From Micrococcales bacterium (lineage in GTDB: Bacteria; Actinomycetota; Actinomycetes; Actinomycetales; Microbacteriaceae): DNA of 40,866 bases. The DNA is taken from NCBI GenBank assembly GCA_947483795.1, contig CANKLZ010000004.1, positions 1-40,866 on the forward strand, written 5' to 3'. The notes under the pieces were generated by a model. The model saw nothing but the letters and a program-made list of their open reading frames with translations. It was not told the DNA's origin and ran no database searches. The position numbers were made by a program, and so were the translations under genes. The stretch's first letter is position 1; the number at the start of each line of letters is the position of its first letter. Positions 1 through 8,797 of the stretch are shown piece by piece.

Positions 1-969
1 GACAGCTTGCGTGGCGATGCCTTTGATCAGCCTGAACCAGCAGCTATGTTGACTGCTGATCGTCTTATCGATGTTTCTCCAAAGAACAGACCTGCGCCAG
101 AATCTGGCATACGCCGATTCCTTTACTTTTTATCCCTTAAAACATTCAACTTAGGCGATAACCTCCGCGTTCGTGAACGTAAAGCAACCGATGCCAGAAT
201 TGCTACTCAGCTCGATGGGGGAGCTAAATTCGTTCCTGTGCTAACCCGTAAGGGCGGAGTGGGTAAAACCACCGTAACCACTCTGCTTGGAATGGCTATG
301 GCTTTAGTTCGCGAAGACAGGGTTATTGCTATCGATGCCAACCCTGACCGCGGAACTCTGGCAGAGCGAGTCAGCAAGTCAACTCGATTCACTGTGAGAG
401 ATGTTGTTAACCGTGCAGCTGCTGTTGATGGGTTCACAGATTTCTCAACAATGGTTTCCAGAGACGCCACACGTTTACACGTCCTAGCCTCAGATAGCGA
501 CCCAATGCTCTCTGAAGCCTTTGATGAAGGTGACTACAACGTTGTTGCCGACATGGCAGCTCGATACTACACAGTTATCTTGACTGACTGTGGAACTGGA
601 ATTGTGCACTCTGTTATGCGTCCAACTCTCCAAAGAGCTAATGGGTTAGTGATTGTTTCAGGTGGTTCAGTTGATGAGGCTAGGTTGGCTTCTGAGACCC
701 TTACTTGGCTAGAAGCCAATGGTTATGGCGATCTAGTTCGAAGTTCCATAGTGGCCCTCAATACCGCGACTCAGGGCACAAACCTTGTCAAACTAGATGA
801 AATCGAAGCTCACTTCAAATCACGTGTGCGAGCAGTAGTTAAGATTCCATATGATCCAGCGCTAGCAGCAGGGTCTGTTATCAAGTTTGACCAGTTACAC
901 AAAAACACTAGAGAAGCTGCACGTGAACTTGCCGCTCTAGTTGTTGAAGGTCTCGCTAAGTCGAAATAG
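1..969 (+). CDS. ParA/MinD-like P-loop ATPase, 5' truncated by window edge
   Basis: Deviant Walker A KGGVGKTT, 'VIAIDANPDRGTLAERV', 'VILTDCGTG'. Frame is open to base 1, so the TTG at 7 is probably internal. Confidence 0.8.
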   Translation, partial: DSLRGDAFDQPEPAAMLTADRLIDVSPKNRPAPESGIRRFLYFLSLKTFNLGDNLRVRERKATDARIATQLDGGAKFVPVLTRKGGVGKTTVTTLLGMAMALVREDRVIAIDANPDRGTLAERVSKSTRFTVRDVVNRAAAVDGFTDFSTMVSRDATRLHVLASDSDPMLSEAFDEGDYNVVADMAARYYTVILTDCGTGIVHSVMRPTLQRANGLVIVSGGSVDEARLASETLTWLEANGYGDLVRSSIVALNTATQGTNLVKLDEIEAHFKSRVRAVVKIPYDPALAAGSVIKFDQLHKNTREAARELAALVVEGLAKSK

Positions 970-972
970 CCG

Positions 973-1470
973 ATGGCAGTTCGTGAAATACGCCTATACG
1001 GTGATCCAGTCCTAAGTTCAAAATGTGATCTTGTCAAAGACTTTTCTGAGAAGACTAAATCACTTATAGAAAATCTGATTGATACCACTAAGGAGCCGGG
1101 TCGAGCAGGAGTGGCAGCTCCACAGATAGGCGTATCGCTTCGAGCTTTCAGTTATAACGTCGATGGCAAAGTCGGATACCTAATCAACCCTGAGAATCTA
1201 ATCCTTGAAGGAGAACCTGAACTTATTGACGAAGGCTGCCTATCAGTGCCCGGACTTTGGCACAAAACCCTTCGTTACCCAAAAGCACAGCTCACTGGTT
1301 ACCAACTCGATGGAACTCTCATCACAGTAAGCGGAGAAGGGTTACTTGCCCAAGCTCTGCAACATGAGTATGACCATCTGGATGGAACACTCTACTTAGA
1401 TCGACTATCGGTCGAAGAACGCAAAGAAGCTATGAAGCTCCTTCGTCAAACCGATTGGTTTTTGAACTAG
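973..1470 (+). CDS. def: Peptide deformylase
   Basis: Motifs GVAAPQIG, EGCLSVPG, QHEYDHLDG. Confidence 0.95.
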   Translation: MAVREIRLYGDPVLSSKCDLVKDFSEKTKSLIENLIDTTKEPGRAGVAAPQIGVSLRAFSYNVDGKVGYLINPENLILEGEPELIDEGCLSVPGLWHKTLRYPKAQLTGYQLDGTLITVSGEGLLAQALQHEYDHLDGTLYLDRLSVEERKEAMKLLRQTDWFLN

Positions 1471-3305
1471 ATCTTGTAGTCGCCGATGTTGTGACAAGTT
1501 GATTTAGCACTTGCCGCATAGATGTCATCAACCAAGTGTGAGAAGTCATCCATAACTGCAGCTCGCTTGATCTTTAGTGATGGAGTTAGGTGGCCACTCT
1601 TTTCAGTCAAGTCTTTTGGAAGCAATGCGAACTTACGAATTGATTCAGCGGTTGAGAATTTTGAGTTCACAGCTTCAATAGCCTTTGTGATCTCTGCAAT
1701 AACAACTGGGCTGTTAGTTGCATCTTCAATGCTTAGCTGTTCCTTGATGCCATTGTTCTCAAGCCAAATAGGAAGCATCTCTTCATCCAGCGAGATTAGA
1801 ACTGAAACGAAAGGCTTTGCATCTCCAACAACAACGGCCTGGCCGATTAGTGGGTTAGCGCGAAGTGGATCTTCAAGAAGAGCTGGTGCAACGTTCTTTC
1901 CACCGGCTGTGATGATTAGTTCCTTTTTTCTACCAGTAATAGACAGGAAGCCATCTTCATCAAGAGATCCGATGTCGCCGGTCTTGAACCAGTCACCTTC
2001 AAATGTTGAAGCAGTAGCCTTCGGGTTCTTCCAATAGCTCTTCAGAACGTTGGTTCCTCTAAGTAGGATTTCGCCGTCTTCAGCAATCATGATTCCACAA
2101 CCTGGAAGTGGGAAGCCCACCTTGCCAATCTTGACCTTGTCTGGACGACCAATTGTTACAGGTGCGGTTGTCTCAGTTAGTCCATAGCCTTCAAGAACGA
2201 TAAGTCCAATAGCGCGGTAGAAGTGACCTAGACGAGCGCCAAGAGGGCCACCACCGCTGATTGCGTACTTAACTTTTCCACCCATAGCGGCACGAAGCTT
2301 CTTGTAAACCAGAGCATCGAATAGCTTGTACTTTAGGTTCAAGCCAAGACTTGGGCCACCCTTTGTGTCCTTAGCCATGGACCAGACGATAGCAGTTTCA
2401 GCAGCTGCGTGGAAAATCTTTCCCTTACCAGCAGATTCAGCACGCTGTTCTGCTGAGTTATAAACCTTCTCGAAGACTCGGGGAACAGCCAATAAGAATG
2501 TTGGGTGGAAGCTCTGCATCGCAGGAGCAACTGTCTTTGAATCTCCCTGGTGTCCAACTTTCACACCACCTGAAATACACAACACAGAAATGAAGCGAGC
2601 AAACACGTGAGCCATCGGCAAGAACAGGAGAGTAGTTTCGCCTGGACGAACTACATCAGGAAGCACCGCTTGAGCGTTGCGACAAAGATCAACAAAGCCC
2701 TGGTGCAATAGTTCACAACCCTTAGGTTGACCAGTTGTTCCAGAGGTGTAGATTATTGTGGCGATGTCTGACATGCCTGCAGCCTTGCGACTCTTTTCTA
2801 GGTCAGCATCGGAAACGTCTTTACCTGCTTTGACCAAGTCACTCAGGTCATTGCTGTCGAGTGTCCAAATAGTTTTGACATCCTTCAGGGAAGACTTGAC
2901 TGAATTGAAAAGTTCCACGAGCTGGCTGTTGGCAAAGATACAAGCAGTAGATCCAGAGTCACCTAGAATCCATTCAATCTGCGCAGGAGCAGAGCTTTCG
3001 TAAATCGGAACTGAAACAGCTCCAGCAAACCATAGAGCAAAGTCGCACAGTGCCCACTCGTAAGATGTTGCGCTCATAATTCCAACGCGCTGCCCTGGCT
3101 TTACTCCGGCAGCAATGAAACCTTTGGCAAGTGCTTTAACTTCAGCTAGGTAGTCAGCTGCAGTTACGTCTTGCCATACTCCAGGTTCAACCTGCTTAGA
3201 AATGAGTGGAAGGCTAGGATCAACTTTGACCCGGTCTAAGAACAAATCTGTGATGTTTGTGTCTGGCTTTGAAACAACAACTAGGGGGACTTCGAATGTC
3301 TTCAT
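1467..3305 (-). CDS. Long-chain acyl-CoA synthetase (AMP-binding, FadD15-like)
   Basis: AMP-binding motif 'IIYTSGTTGQPKG', 'GYGLTETTAPVT', 'TGDIGSLDEDGFLSITGRKKELIITAGGKNVAP'. Likely start MKTFEVPLV at 3305 rather than the ORF maximum 3368. Confidence 0.9.
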   Translation of the reverse strand: MKTFEVPLVVVSKPDTNITDLFLDRVKVDPSLPLISKQVEPGVWQDVTAADYLAEVKALAKGFIAAGVKPGQRVGIMSATSYEWALCDFALWFAGAVSVPIYESSAPAQIEWILGDSGSTACIFANSQLVELFNSVKSSLKDVKTIWTLDSNDLSDLVKAGKDVSDADLEKSRKAAGMSDIATIIYTSGTTGQPKGCELLHQGFVDLCRNAQAVLPDVVRPGETTLLFLPMAHVFARFISVLCISGGVKVGHQGDSKTVAPAMQSFHPTFLLAVPRVFEKVYNSAEQRAESAGKGKIFHAAAETAIVWSMAKDTKGGPSLGLNLKYKLFDALVYKKLRAAMGGKVKYAISGGGPLGARLGHFYRAIGLIVLEGYGLTETTAPVTIGRPDKVKIGKVGFPLPGCGIMIAEDGEILLRGTNVLKSYWKNPKATASTFEGDWFKTGDIGSLDEDGFLSITGRKKELIITAGGKNVAPALLEDPLRANPLIGQAVVVGDAKPFVSVLISLDEEMLPIWLENNGIKEQLSIEDATNSPVVIAEITKAIEAVNSKFSTAESIRKFALLPKDLTEKSGHLTPSLKIKRAAVMDDFSHLVDDIYAASAKSTCHNIGDYKI

Positions 3306-3360
3306 GTAAACCTCTAACTTTGATAGTGGGGCCAAGATAAAACTTTTCAATAGCCTACAC

Positions 3361-3400
3361 TTAGGCAACCCTAAACAACATCACAATTGGGTTGCCTCAA
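3361..3400. promoter_or_regulatory. Inverted repeat AGGCAACCC (3363-3371) / GGGTTGCCT (3389-3397) in the divergent fadD-ROK kinase intergenic region
   Basis: Perfect 9-bp arms. Each arm lies in a similar 14-mer: TTAGGCAACCCTAA and, reversed, TTGAGGCAACCCAA. Confidence 0.55.
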
Positions 3401-3420
3401 CTAGATTCTCAGGTTATAAA
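3392..3420 (+). promoter_or_regulatory. Putative sigma70-type promoter of the ROK kinase gene
   Basis: TTGCCT (3392-3397), 17-nt spacer, TATAAA (3415-3420). Confidence 0.55.
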
Positions 3421-3421
3421 C

Positions 3422-3439
3422 TTGTCTAAATCTAGACAA
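3422..3439. promoter_or_regulatory. Operator-like inverted repeat TTGTCTA-AATC-TAGACAA
   Basis: Perfect 7-bp arms just after the putative -10 and about 24 nt before the ROK kinase ATG (3464). Confidence 0.55.
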
Positions 3440-3463
3440 AAACACCAACCCGTAAGGAAATTC

Positions 3464-4414
3464 ATGATCACCGTTGGAATTGACGTTGGTGGCACCAAAA
3501 TTGCTGGTGCTTTGGTCGACGAATCGGGTGAAATCATCACGAGCCTAAAAGTCCCTACTCCAGCTGATAACACTGAAGAACTTATCGAAGCCGTTGTTGC
3601 CATGGTGAATGAACTCCGTGCTGGACAAGAGATAAAGGCTGTTGGAGTTGCTATCGCAGGATTTATTGATGCAGCACAGTCCGAGGTCATGCATTCTCCT
3701 AACCTAAGCCTTAGAAATGAGCCTTTAAAGGCCAAATTAGAGGCAAAACTAGGGGTTGAAGTCTTTATCGAGAATGATGCCAATGCCGCAGGCTGGGCTG
3801 AATACCGCTTTGGCGCTGGTCAAGGCAGTCAGCACATGATGATGATCACCATAGGCACTGGTGTCGGCGGTGCAATTGTTGCAAATGGTGAGCTTTTCCG
3901 AGGCGGCTTCGGTATTGGTGCAGAACTCGGCCACACTAACTTCATCCCAGAGGGTAAAGAATGCGGATGCGGACAACACGGTTGCCTCGAAAAGTACGCT
4001 TCAGGGACAGCGCTTTTGGAAGCTGCTAAAGAACTCGCTTCATCTGGAAGTCCTCAAGGTGCCAGGTTGGCTGAACTCCAGTCACAGGTGGGCGAACTCA
4101 CTGGAACTGAGGTTTATCAGGCGATTAACGAGTCAGACCCAGGAGCTATGAGACTGTTGCATGAATTAGGAACCAACATTGGCAAGGCAGTTGCCTCTCT
4201 TGCAGCAGTGCTTGACCCTCAAATACTTGTGGTTGGCGGTGGCTTGAGCGTGGCAGGCGAATTGCTGCTCAAACCTATTCGTGAGGCATACCTACAGCAC
4301 CTCCCCGCTAGAGGGTTTAGACCAGAAATGAAAATCGTTGCGGCAGCTTTGATAAACGATGCTGGTGTGGTCGGTGCAGCTGACCTTGCTAGACGACACT
4401 CCCGCGAGAGATAA
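3464..4414 (+). CDS. ROK family glucokinase
   Basis: MITVGIDVGGTKIAGALVD; 'IGTGVGGAIV', 'ELGHTNFIPEGKECGCGQHGCLEKYASG' (ROK/zinc motif). Start at ATG 3464. Confidence 0.9.
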   Translation: MITVGIDVGGTKIAGALVDESGEIITSLKVPTPADNTEELIEAVVAMVNELRAGQEIKAVGVAIAGFIDAAQSEVMHSPNLSLRNEPLKAKLEAKLGVEVFIENDANAAGWAEYRFGAGQGSQHMMMITIGTGVGGAIVANGELFRGGFGIGAELGHTNFIPEGKECGCGQHGCLEKYASGTALLEAAKELASSGSPQGARLAELQSQVGELTGTEVYQAINESDPGAMRLLHELGTNIGKAVASLAAVLDPQILVVGGGLSVAGELLLKPIREAYLQHLPARGFRPEMKIVAAALINDAGVVGAADLARRHSRER

Positions 4415-4456
4415 ACTAAGTCTTTACGGGTTTAATCTAGGGATGAAAGGCTAGCT

Positions 4457-5131
4457 ATGTGGTATTTTCTGCTGAAAAACATCTTCCTAGGCCCAATTCT
4501 CAAAGTCCTTTTCAGACCTTGGGTCAGAGGATCTGAAAAGATTCCTTCAGATGGCGCTGCAATCCTTGCCAGCAACCACCTTTCCTTCTCGGACTCTATT
4601 TTTCTTCCGCTCATGCTTCGCAGGCCTGTGGTCTTCCTTGCAAAAAGTGAGTATTTCACGGGCAAAGGCATCAAGGGAACACTCACAAGATGGTTCTTCA
4701 TTGGTACAGGTCAGCTACCGATAGATCGAAGTGGCGGTAAGGCCTCCGAAGCCGCCTTAAATACCGGACTAAAGGTTTTGAGTCAGAGTCAACTTTTGGG
4801 TATTTATCCTGAAGGCACAAGATCTCCTGATGGACGTCTATTTAGAGGTCGCACAGGTATTGCCAGGATGGTGCTTGAAGCTAAGGTGCCAGTATTCCCT
4901 GTGGCGATGATTGATACCGAAAAGGTTCAACCTATTGGACGGAGACTTCCTCGAATACGTCGCATCGGTGTGGTGGTTGGTGAACCTTTAGATTTTTCAA
5001 GATTTGCGGGGATGGAAGGTGACCGTCTAGTCTTACGAGCAGTCACTGATGAGATTTCTTATGAACTCATGAAACTTAGCGGGCAGGAATACATCGACGT
5101 ATATGCCACGACTTTGAAAAACCAACGCTAA
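4457..5131 (+). CDS. plsC: 1-acyl-sn-glycerol-3-phosphate acyltransferase
   Basis: 'ASNHLSFSDSIFLP' (NHxxxxD block), 'YPEGTRSPDGRLFRGRTGIARM'. Confidence 0.9.
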   Translation: MWYFLLKNIFLGPILKVLFRPWVRGSEKIPSDGAAILASNHLSFSDSIFLPLMLRRPVVFLAKSEYFTGKGIKGTLTRWFFIGTGQLPIDRSGGKASEAALNTGLKVLSQSQLLGIYPEGTRSPDGRLFRGRTGIARMVLEAKVPVFPVAMIDTEKVQPIGRRLPRIRRIGVVVGEPLDFSRFAGMEGDRLVLRAVTDEISYELMKLSGQEYIDVYATTLKNQR

Positions 5132-5151
5132 CGCCAAGTCAGGAATCCACC

Positions 5152-6519
5152 TTGTCATTAAACGAAAAAGTTGTCCTAGCTGACCCAGCAGTTATTGCAG
5201 GGCTTGATAACTATCGCAATCTTGTAGCTGCCCAGCAACCAATTTGGCCTGACCAAAACCAGTTAGATGAAGTTAGAGCAACCCTGGCTAAATACCCACC
5301 GCTTGTTTTTGCCGGTGAAGTAGATATTTTGAAAGACCGATTAGCTCAGGCTGCATCGGGTAAAGCGTTCTTGCTACAAGGTGGAGACTGCGCTGAAACT
5401 TTTGTTGATGCAACCGCAGATCGTATTCGCAACAGAGTAAAGACCATGTTGCAGATGGCAGTGGTTCTCACATATGGAGCATCAATGCCAGTTGTGAAAA
5501 TGGGTCGCATGGCAGGACAATTCGCTAAGCCAAGATCATCAGACACCGAAACACGTGAGGGGCTAGAACTTCCTGCCTACCGCGGCGATGCTGTGAACGG
5601 TTACGACTTCACATTAGAGTCGAGAACTCCTGATCCAACCAGGCTTCTGCAGGCATACAACACTTCAGCTTCAACTCTGAACTTGATTAGAGCTTTCACC
5701 ATGGGTGGTTTTGCAGACCTTAGATCTGTGCATGAGTGGAATAAAGGTTTTACCGATAACCCTGCAAACTCTCGTTACGAGACTATGGCTAAGGAAATCG
5801 ATAAAGCCATCAAGTTCATGGCTGCCTGTGGCGCTAACTTTAACGAACTTCGCACAACAGAGTTCTATACCTCGCACGAAGGCTTGCTTTTCGACTACGA
5901 GCGTCCAATGACAAGAATCGATTCACGAACCGGCACGCCGTATGACACCAGTGCGCACTTTATATGGATTGGCGAGCGCACTCGCAAGCTTGATGGTGCT
6001 CACATGGACTTCCTCTCGAGAGTGAGAAACCCACTTGGAGTGAAGCTCGGCCCGAACACTTCCGTTGATGATGTTCTTGCATTGATTGAAAAGCTCGATC
6101 CAGATCGTGAGCCGGGCAGATTGACGTTGATCACTCGCATGGGTGCCAGCAAGATTCGTGAGGCACTGCCGAAGCTGGTAAAGGCTGTCAAGGAGTCGGG
6201 AGCCCAACCGCTTTGGGTTACAGACCCAATGCACGGCAACGGTATCACTACAGCTAACGGATACAAGTCCCGCAGATTCGATGATGTCATGGATGAGGTT
6301 AGGGGCTTCTTTGAAGTTCATCGTGACCTAGGAACTTTCCCTGGTGGAGTTCACATTGAACTCACTGGTGATGACGTTGCTGAATGTCTAGGTGGAAGTG
6401 AACATATTGATGAAGCAACCTTGGAATCAAGATACGAATCACTTTGCGATCCAAGACTAAATCACTCTCAATCTTTAGAGCTTGCTTTCCTTGTTGCAGA
6501 AGAACTAGCCGCCAAGTAA
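5152..6519 (+). CDS. aroG: Class II 3-deoxy-7-phosphoheptulonate (DAHP) synthase, TTG start
   Basis: 'FLLQGGDCAETFVD', 'VKMGRMAGQFAKPRSSDTE', 'DPMHGNGITTANGYKSRRFDDV', 'GGVHIELTGDDVAECLGG'. Confidence 0.95.
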   Translation: MSLNEKVVLADPAVIAGLDNYRNLVAAQQPIWPDQNQLDEVRATLAKYPPLVFAGEVDILKDRLAQAASGKAFLLQGGDCAETFVDATADRIRNRVKTMLQMAVVLTYGASMPVVKMGRMAGQFAKPRSSDTETREGLELPAYRGDAVNGYDFTLESRTPDPTRLLQAYNTSASTLNLIRAFTMGGFADLRSVHEWNKGFTDNPANSRYETMAKEIDKAIKFMAACGANFNELRTTEFYTSHEGLLFDYERPMTRIDSRTGTPYDTSAHFIWIGERTRKLDGAHMDFLSRVRNPLGVKLGPNTSVDDVLALIEKLDPDREPGRLTLITRMGASKIREALPKLVKAVKESGAQPLWVTDPMHGNGITTANGYKSRRFDDVMDEVRGFFEVHRDLGTFPGGVHIELTGDDVAECLGGSEHIDEATLESRYESLCDPRLNHSQSLELAFLVAEELAAK

Positions 6520-8358
6520 TCATCTAGCTCGGATTGTTACGCTCTGACCTACTCGAAGAGTTGTTCCAGCTGAATCGCTAACACCGGTTACTTTTTTGAT
6601 GCCCCAGTCTTTGCTCAACCATTTGGTATCGATTACAACCCTCAACCCTAAAGATTCCAGCAGACCTTTGGCTGCGAGAATTGTTTCACCTTTGACTTCA
6701 GGCATTCGCACGGTTTGCGGCCCAAGGCTGGCGATTAGTTTTATAGAGGAACCTTTGCCAACTTCTATTTCATCTGGCACAACGGAAATTATCTGCCCCT
6801 TGGCAACAGTATTGGAATATTCTTTTTCAATTGTTCGAACGTTAAGACCAGCTGCCTCTAGAGCTGCTTTAGCGATTTCAGTCTGCAAACCTGCAACCAC
6901 AGGAATTGCACCAAGTGAAACCTTGAGATCAACCTCTGATAAAACAGGAATCTTAGTTCCATCACTTCCTGAGTTCTGATATACAAATCCAATTGGATAC
7001 TCAGAGTTAAACCATTGACTTACTTTTCCAAGAACTAGTCGAGCGCCAACAATCTTTGCAGTGGCCGTTACCAAATCCACCCCGATAACTTTTGGCACAG
7101 CTACTAATTCTTTACCTTTAGAAACTAGGAGAGTGATTTGTGTCCCTCTTGGGATAAGGATTCCAGCTGTAGGTTCAGAACCAATCACCTGGCCCTTGGC
7201 AAAATCAGAACTGAATTCTTCACGAATCGAAATGTTGTTAGTGATTGAATCTATTTCCTCAGTTGCCAGAGCAACGCTTTTATCGCTCAAGTTAGGAACT
7301 GCAACGAAAGCACCTGGTCCAACCCCGAAATACCAGCCGCCGAAAGAGCCAAGGCTTAAGGCCAAGATGCTGGCTATAATCCAACGAGTAACAAGAAGCT
7401 TTGAGGCGTGTTTTGCAAATGGGAGTTCTTCTTCCGCAAGGCCAAGATCTCCAAGAACTTCTGTGAAGTTAGCGTCTTTTGGAATCACCATGGTTGCCGA
7501 GAGGTCAGTTTTCGGAACTGCAGAAGGTTCAGCGGGATTAGCTTTGAGAATCTTTTCTATTTCATTCAGAGCAACCGCTGCATCGGCTGGCCTATTCTGC
7601 GGCAACGGTTCAGTGCACCAAATCATGAGTTCATCTAATGCCGTATTGGCTTTAGGGTTCAATGTTTTGGCTGAGGGCACTCTTTCAGAAGTGTGCATAA
7701 ATGCAATCTGGATTGCATCATCACCTAGGAATGGTTGTTGACCGGTGAGCATCTCAAAGAGCATGATGCCAAAGCTGTAGATGTCACTTGGCGTTTCCGC
7801 TTTGCCTCTTCTGATTACCTCAGGTGCTAGGTAAGCAACCGTGCCAACTAAAGATCCAGTGTCGGTGTTTGCAGACAGCTCTCTAGCTAAACCAAAGTCA
7901 GTTACTTTGATGCGGCCATCATCGGATAGCAAAACGTTCTCAGGCTTTAGGTCTCGATGGACAACACCACTGGAGTGAGCTTGAGCCAAAGCGGAAAGCA
8001 TGGCTTTACAGACCTGCAGAACTTGAGGCGTGTCTAGTGCTCCGAAGTCTCTGATGGCATCCCGAAGCGTGATTCCTTGGACTAGTTCCAAAACAATGAA
8101 TGCATGAGCTTGGTCATCGCCCTGATCGAAAATGTTGACTAAATTCGCATGGTTTACTTTGGCGAGCATCCTGGCTTCGCGAAAGAACTTATCTCTAAAA
8201 ACTGGATCTTCGGATAGATGCGGGTGAATAACCTTGACGGCAACTTCTCTGTCTAGGCGAAGGTCTTTTGCCAGATAAACAGTCGCCATTCCGCCACGGG
8301 CGATAATCTCCTTTATCTCATAGCGAGATGAGAGTGTGTGGCCAACTAAATTGCTCAT
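6520..8358 (-). CDS. PASTA-domain Ser/Thr protein kinase (PknB/PknL-like)
   Basis: Kinase motifs 'IIARGGMATVYLAKD', 'VVHRDLKPENVLL', 'VTDFGLARE'; one TM segment; four PASTA-like repeats in the C-terminal half. Start likely ATG at 8358. Confidence 0.92.
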   Translation of the reverse strand: MSNLVGHTLSSRYEIKEIIARGGMATVYLAKDLRLDREVAVKVIHPHLSEDPVFRDKFFREARMLAKVNHANLVNIFDQGDDQAHAFIVLELVQGITLRDAIRDFGALDTPQVLQVCKAMLSALAQAHSSGVVHRDLKPENVLLSDDGRIKVTDFGLARELSANTDTGSLVGTVAYLAPEVIRRGKAETPSDIYSFGIMLFEMLTGQQPFLGDDAIQIAFMHTSERVPSAKTLNPKANTALDELMIWCTEPLPQNRPADAAVALNEIEKILKANPAEPSAVPKTDLSATMVIPKDANFTEVLGDLGLAEEELPFAKHASKLLVTRWIIASILALSLGSFGGWYFGVGPGAFVAVPNLSDKSVALATEEIDSITNNISIREEFSSDFAKGQVIGSEPTAGILIPRGTQITLLVSKGKELVAVPKVIGVDLVTATAKIVGARLVLGKVSQWFNSEYPIGFVYQNSGSDGTKIPVLSEVDLKVSLGAIPVVAGLQTEIAKAALEAAGLNVRTIEKEYSNTVAKGQIISVVPDEIEVGKGSSIKLIASLGPQTVRMPEVKGETILAAKGLLESLGLRVVIDTKWLSKDWGIKKVTGVSDSAGTTLRVGQSVTIRAR

Positions 8359-8449
8359 AGATACTTTGACTTTACCTGTCGAAGCCACGCCCGAGCCGAA
8401 GGCTCCCGTAAAGATGGCATCAGAGCGACAGATGTGGCAATCTTAAGGG

Positions 8450-8797
8450 GTGAGCGAACCTTTAGATCAAATAACTCAGTGGCTAACCATCCCAGAAGCA
8501 GGGGACCTTTTAGGCATAACACCTGGCAAGGTCAGGCGACTGATCGAAGAGCACCAGCTAATAGCGATTAAGGCAGATGGTGTCTTTAAAATCCCAGCCG
8601 AAATAATCATCAATGGCGAACCTTTGCCGCCACTTCGCGGCACAGTTGTTTTGTTGATGGACTCAGGTTTTACCCTTGGTGGTGCAATCAAGTGGCTTTA
8701 CACAGTTGAAGACTCTCTTTCAACAACACCAATGGCTGCACTGATTGCCGGAAGAAAAACCGAAGTCAGAAGAGTGGCGCAGTCTTTAGCTTTCTAA
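8450..8797 (+). CDS. Rv2175c-like winged-helix/excisionase-type DNA-binding protein, GTG start
   Basis: 'WLTIPEAGDLLGITPGKVRRLIEEHQLIAIK' helix-turn-helix; divergent from the kinase as Rv2175c/pknL is in M. tuberculosis. Confidence 0.75.
   Translation: MSEPLDQITQWLTIPEAGDLLGITPGKVRRLIEEHQLIAIKADGVFKIPAEIIINGEPLPPLRGTVVLLMDSGFTLGGAIKWLYTVEDSLSTTPMAALIAGRKTEVRRVAQSLAF

Noticed and set aside
1522-2037. 171-aa + strand ORF
   Set aside because: Antisense to the clearly recognisable acyl-CoA synthetase; no family motif.
5923-6321. 132-aa and overlapping 96-aa (6000-6290) minus strand ORFs
   Set aside because: Antisense to class II DAHP synthase; no recognisable motifs.
7061-7741. 226-aa + strand ORF
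   Set aside because: Antisense to the Ser/Thr kinase coding region; low-complexity, no recognisable family; a by-product of codon bias.
8393-8405. GAGCC-GAA-GGCTC hairpin in the kinase/Rv2175c-like divergent region
   Set aside because: Only 5-bp arms with a 3-nt loop; too small to support a functional claim without conservation data.
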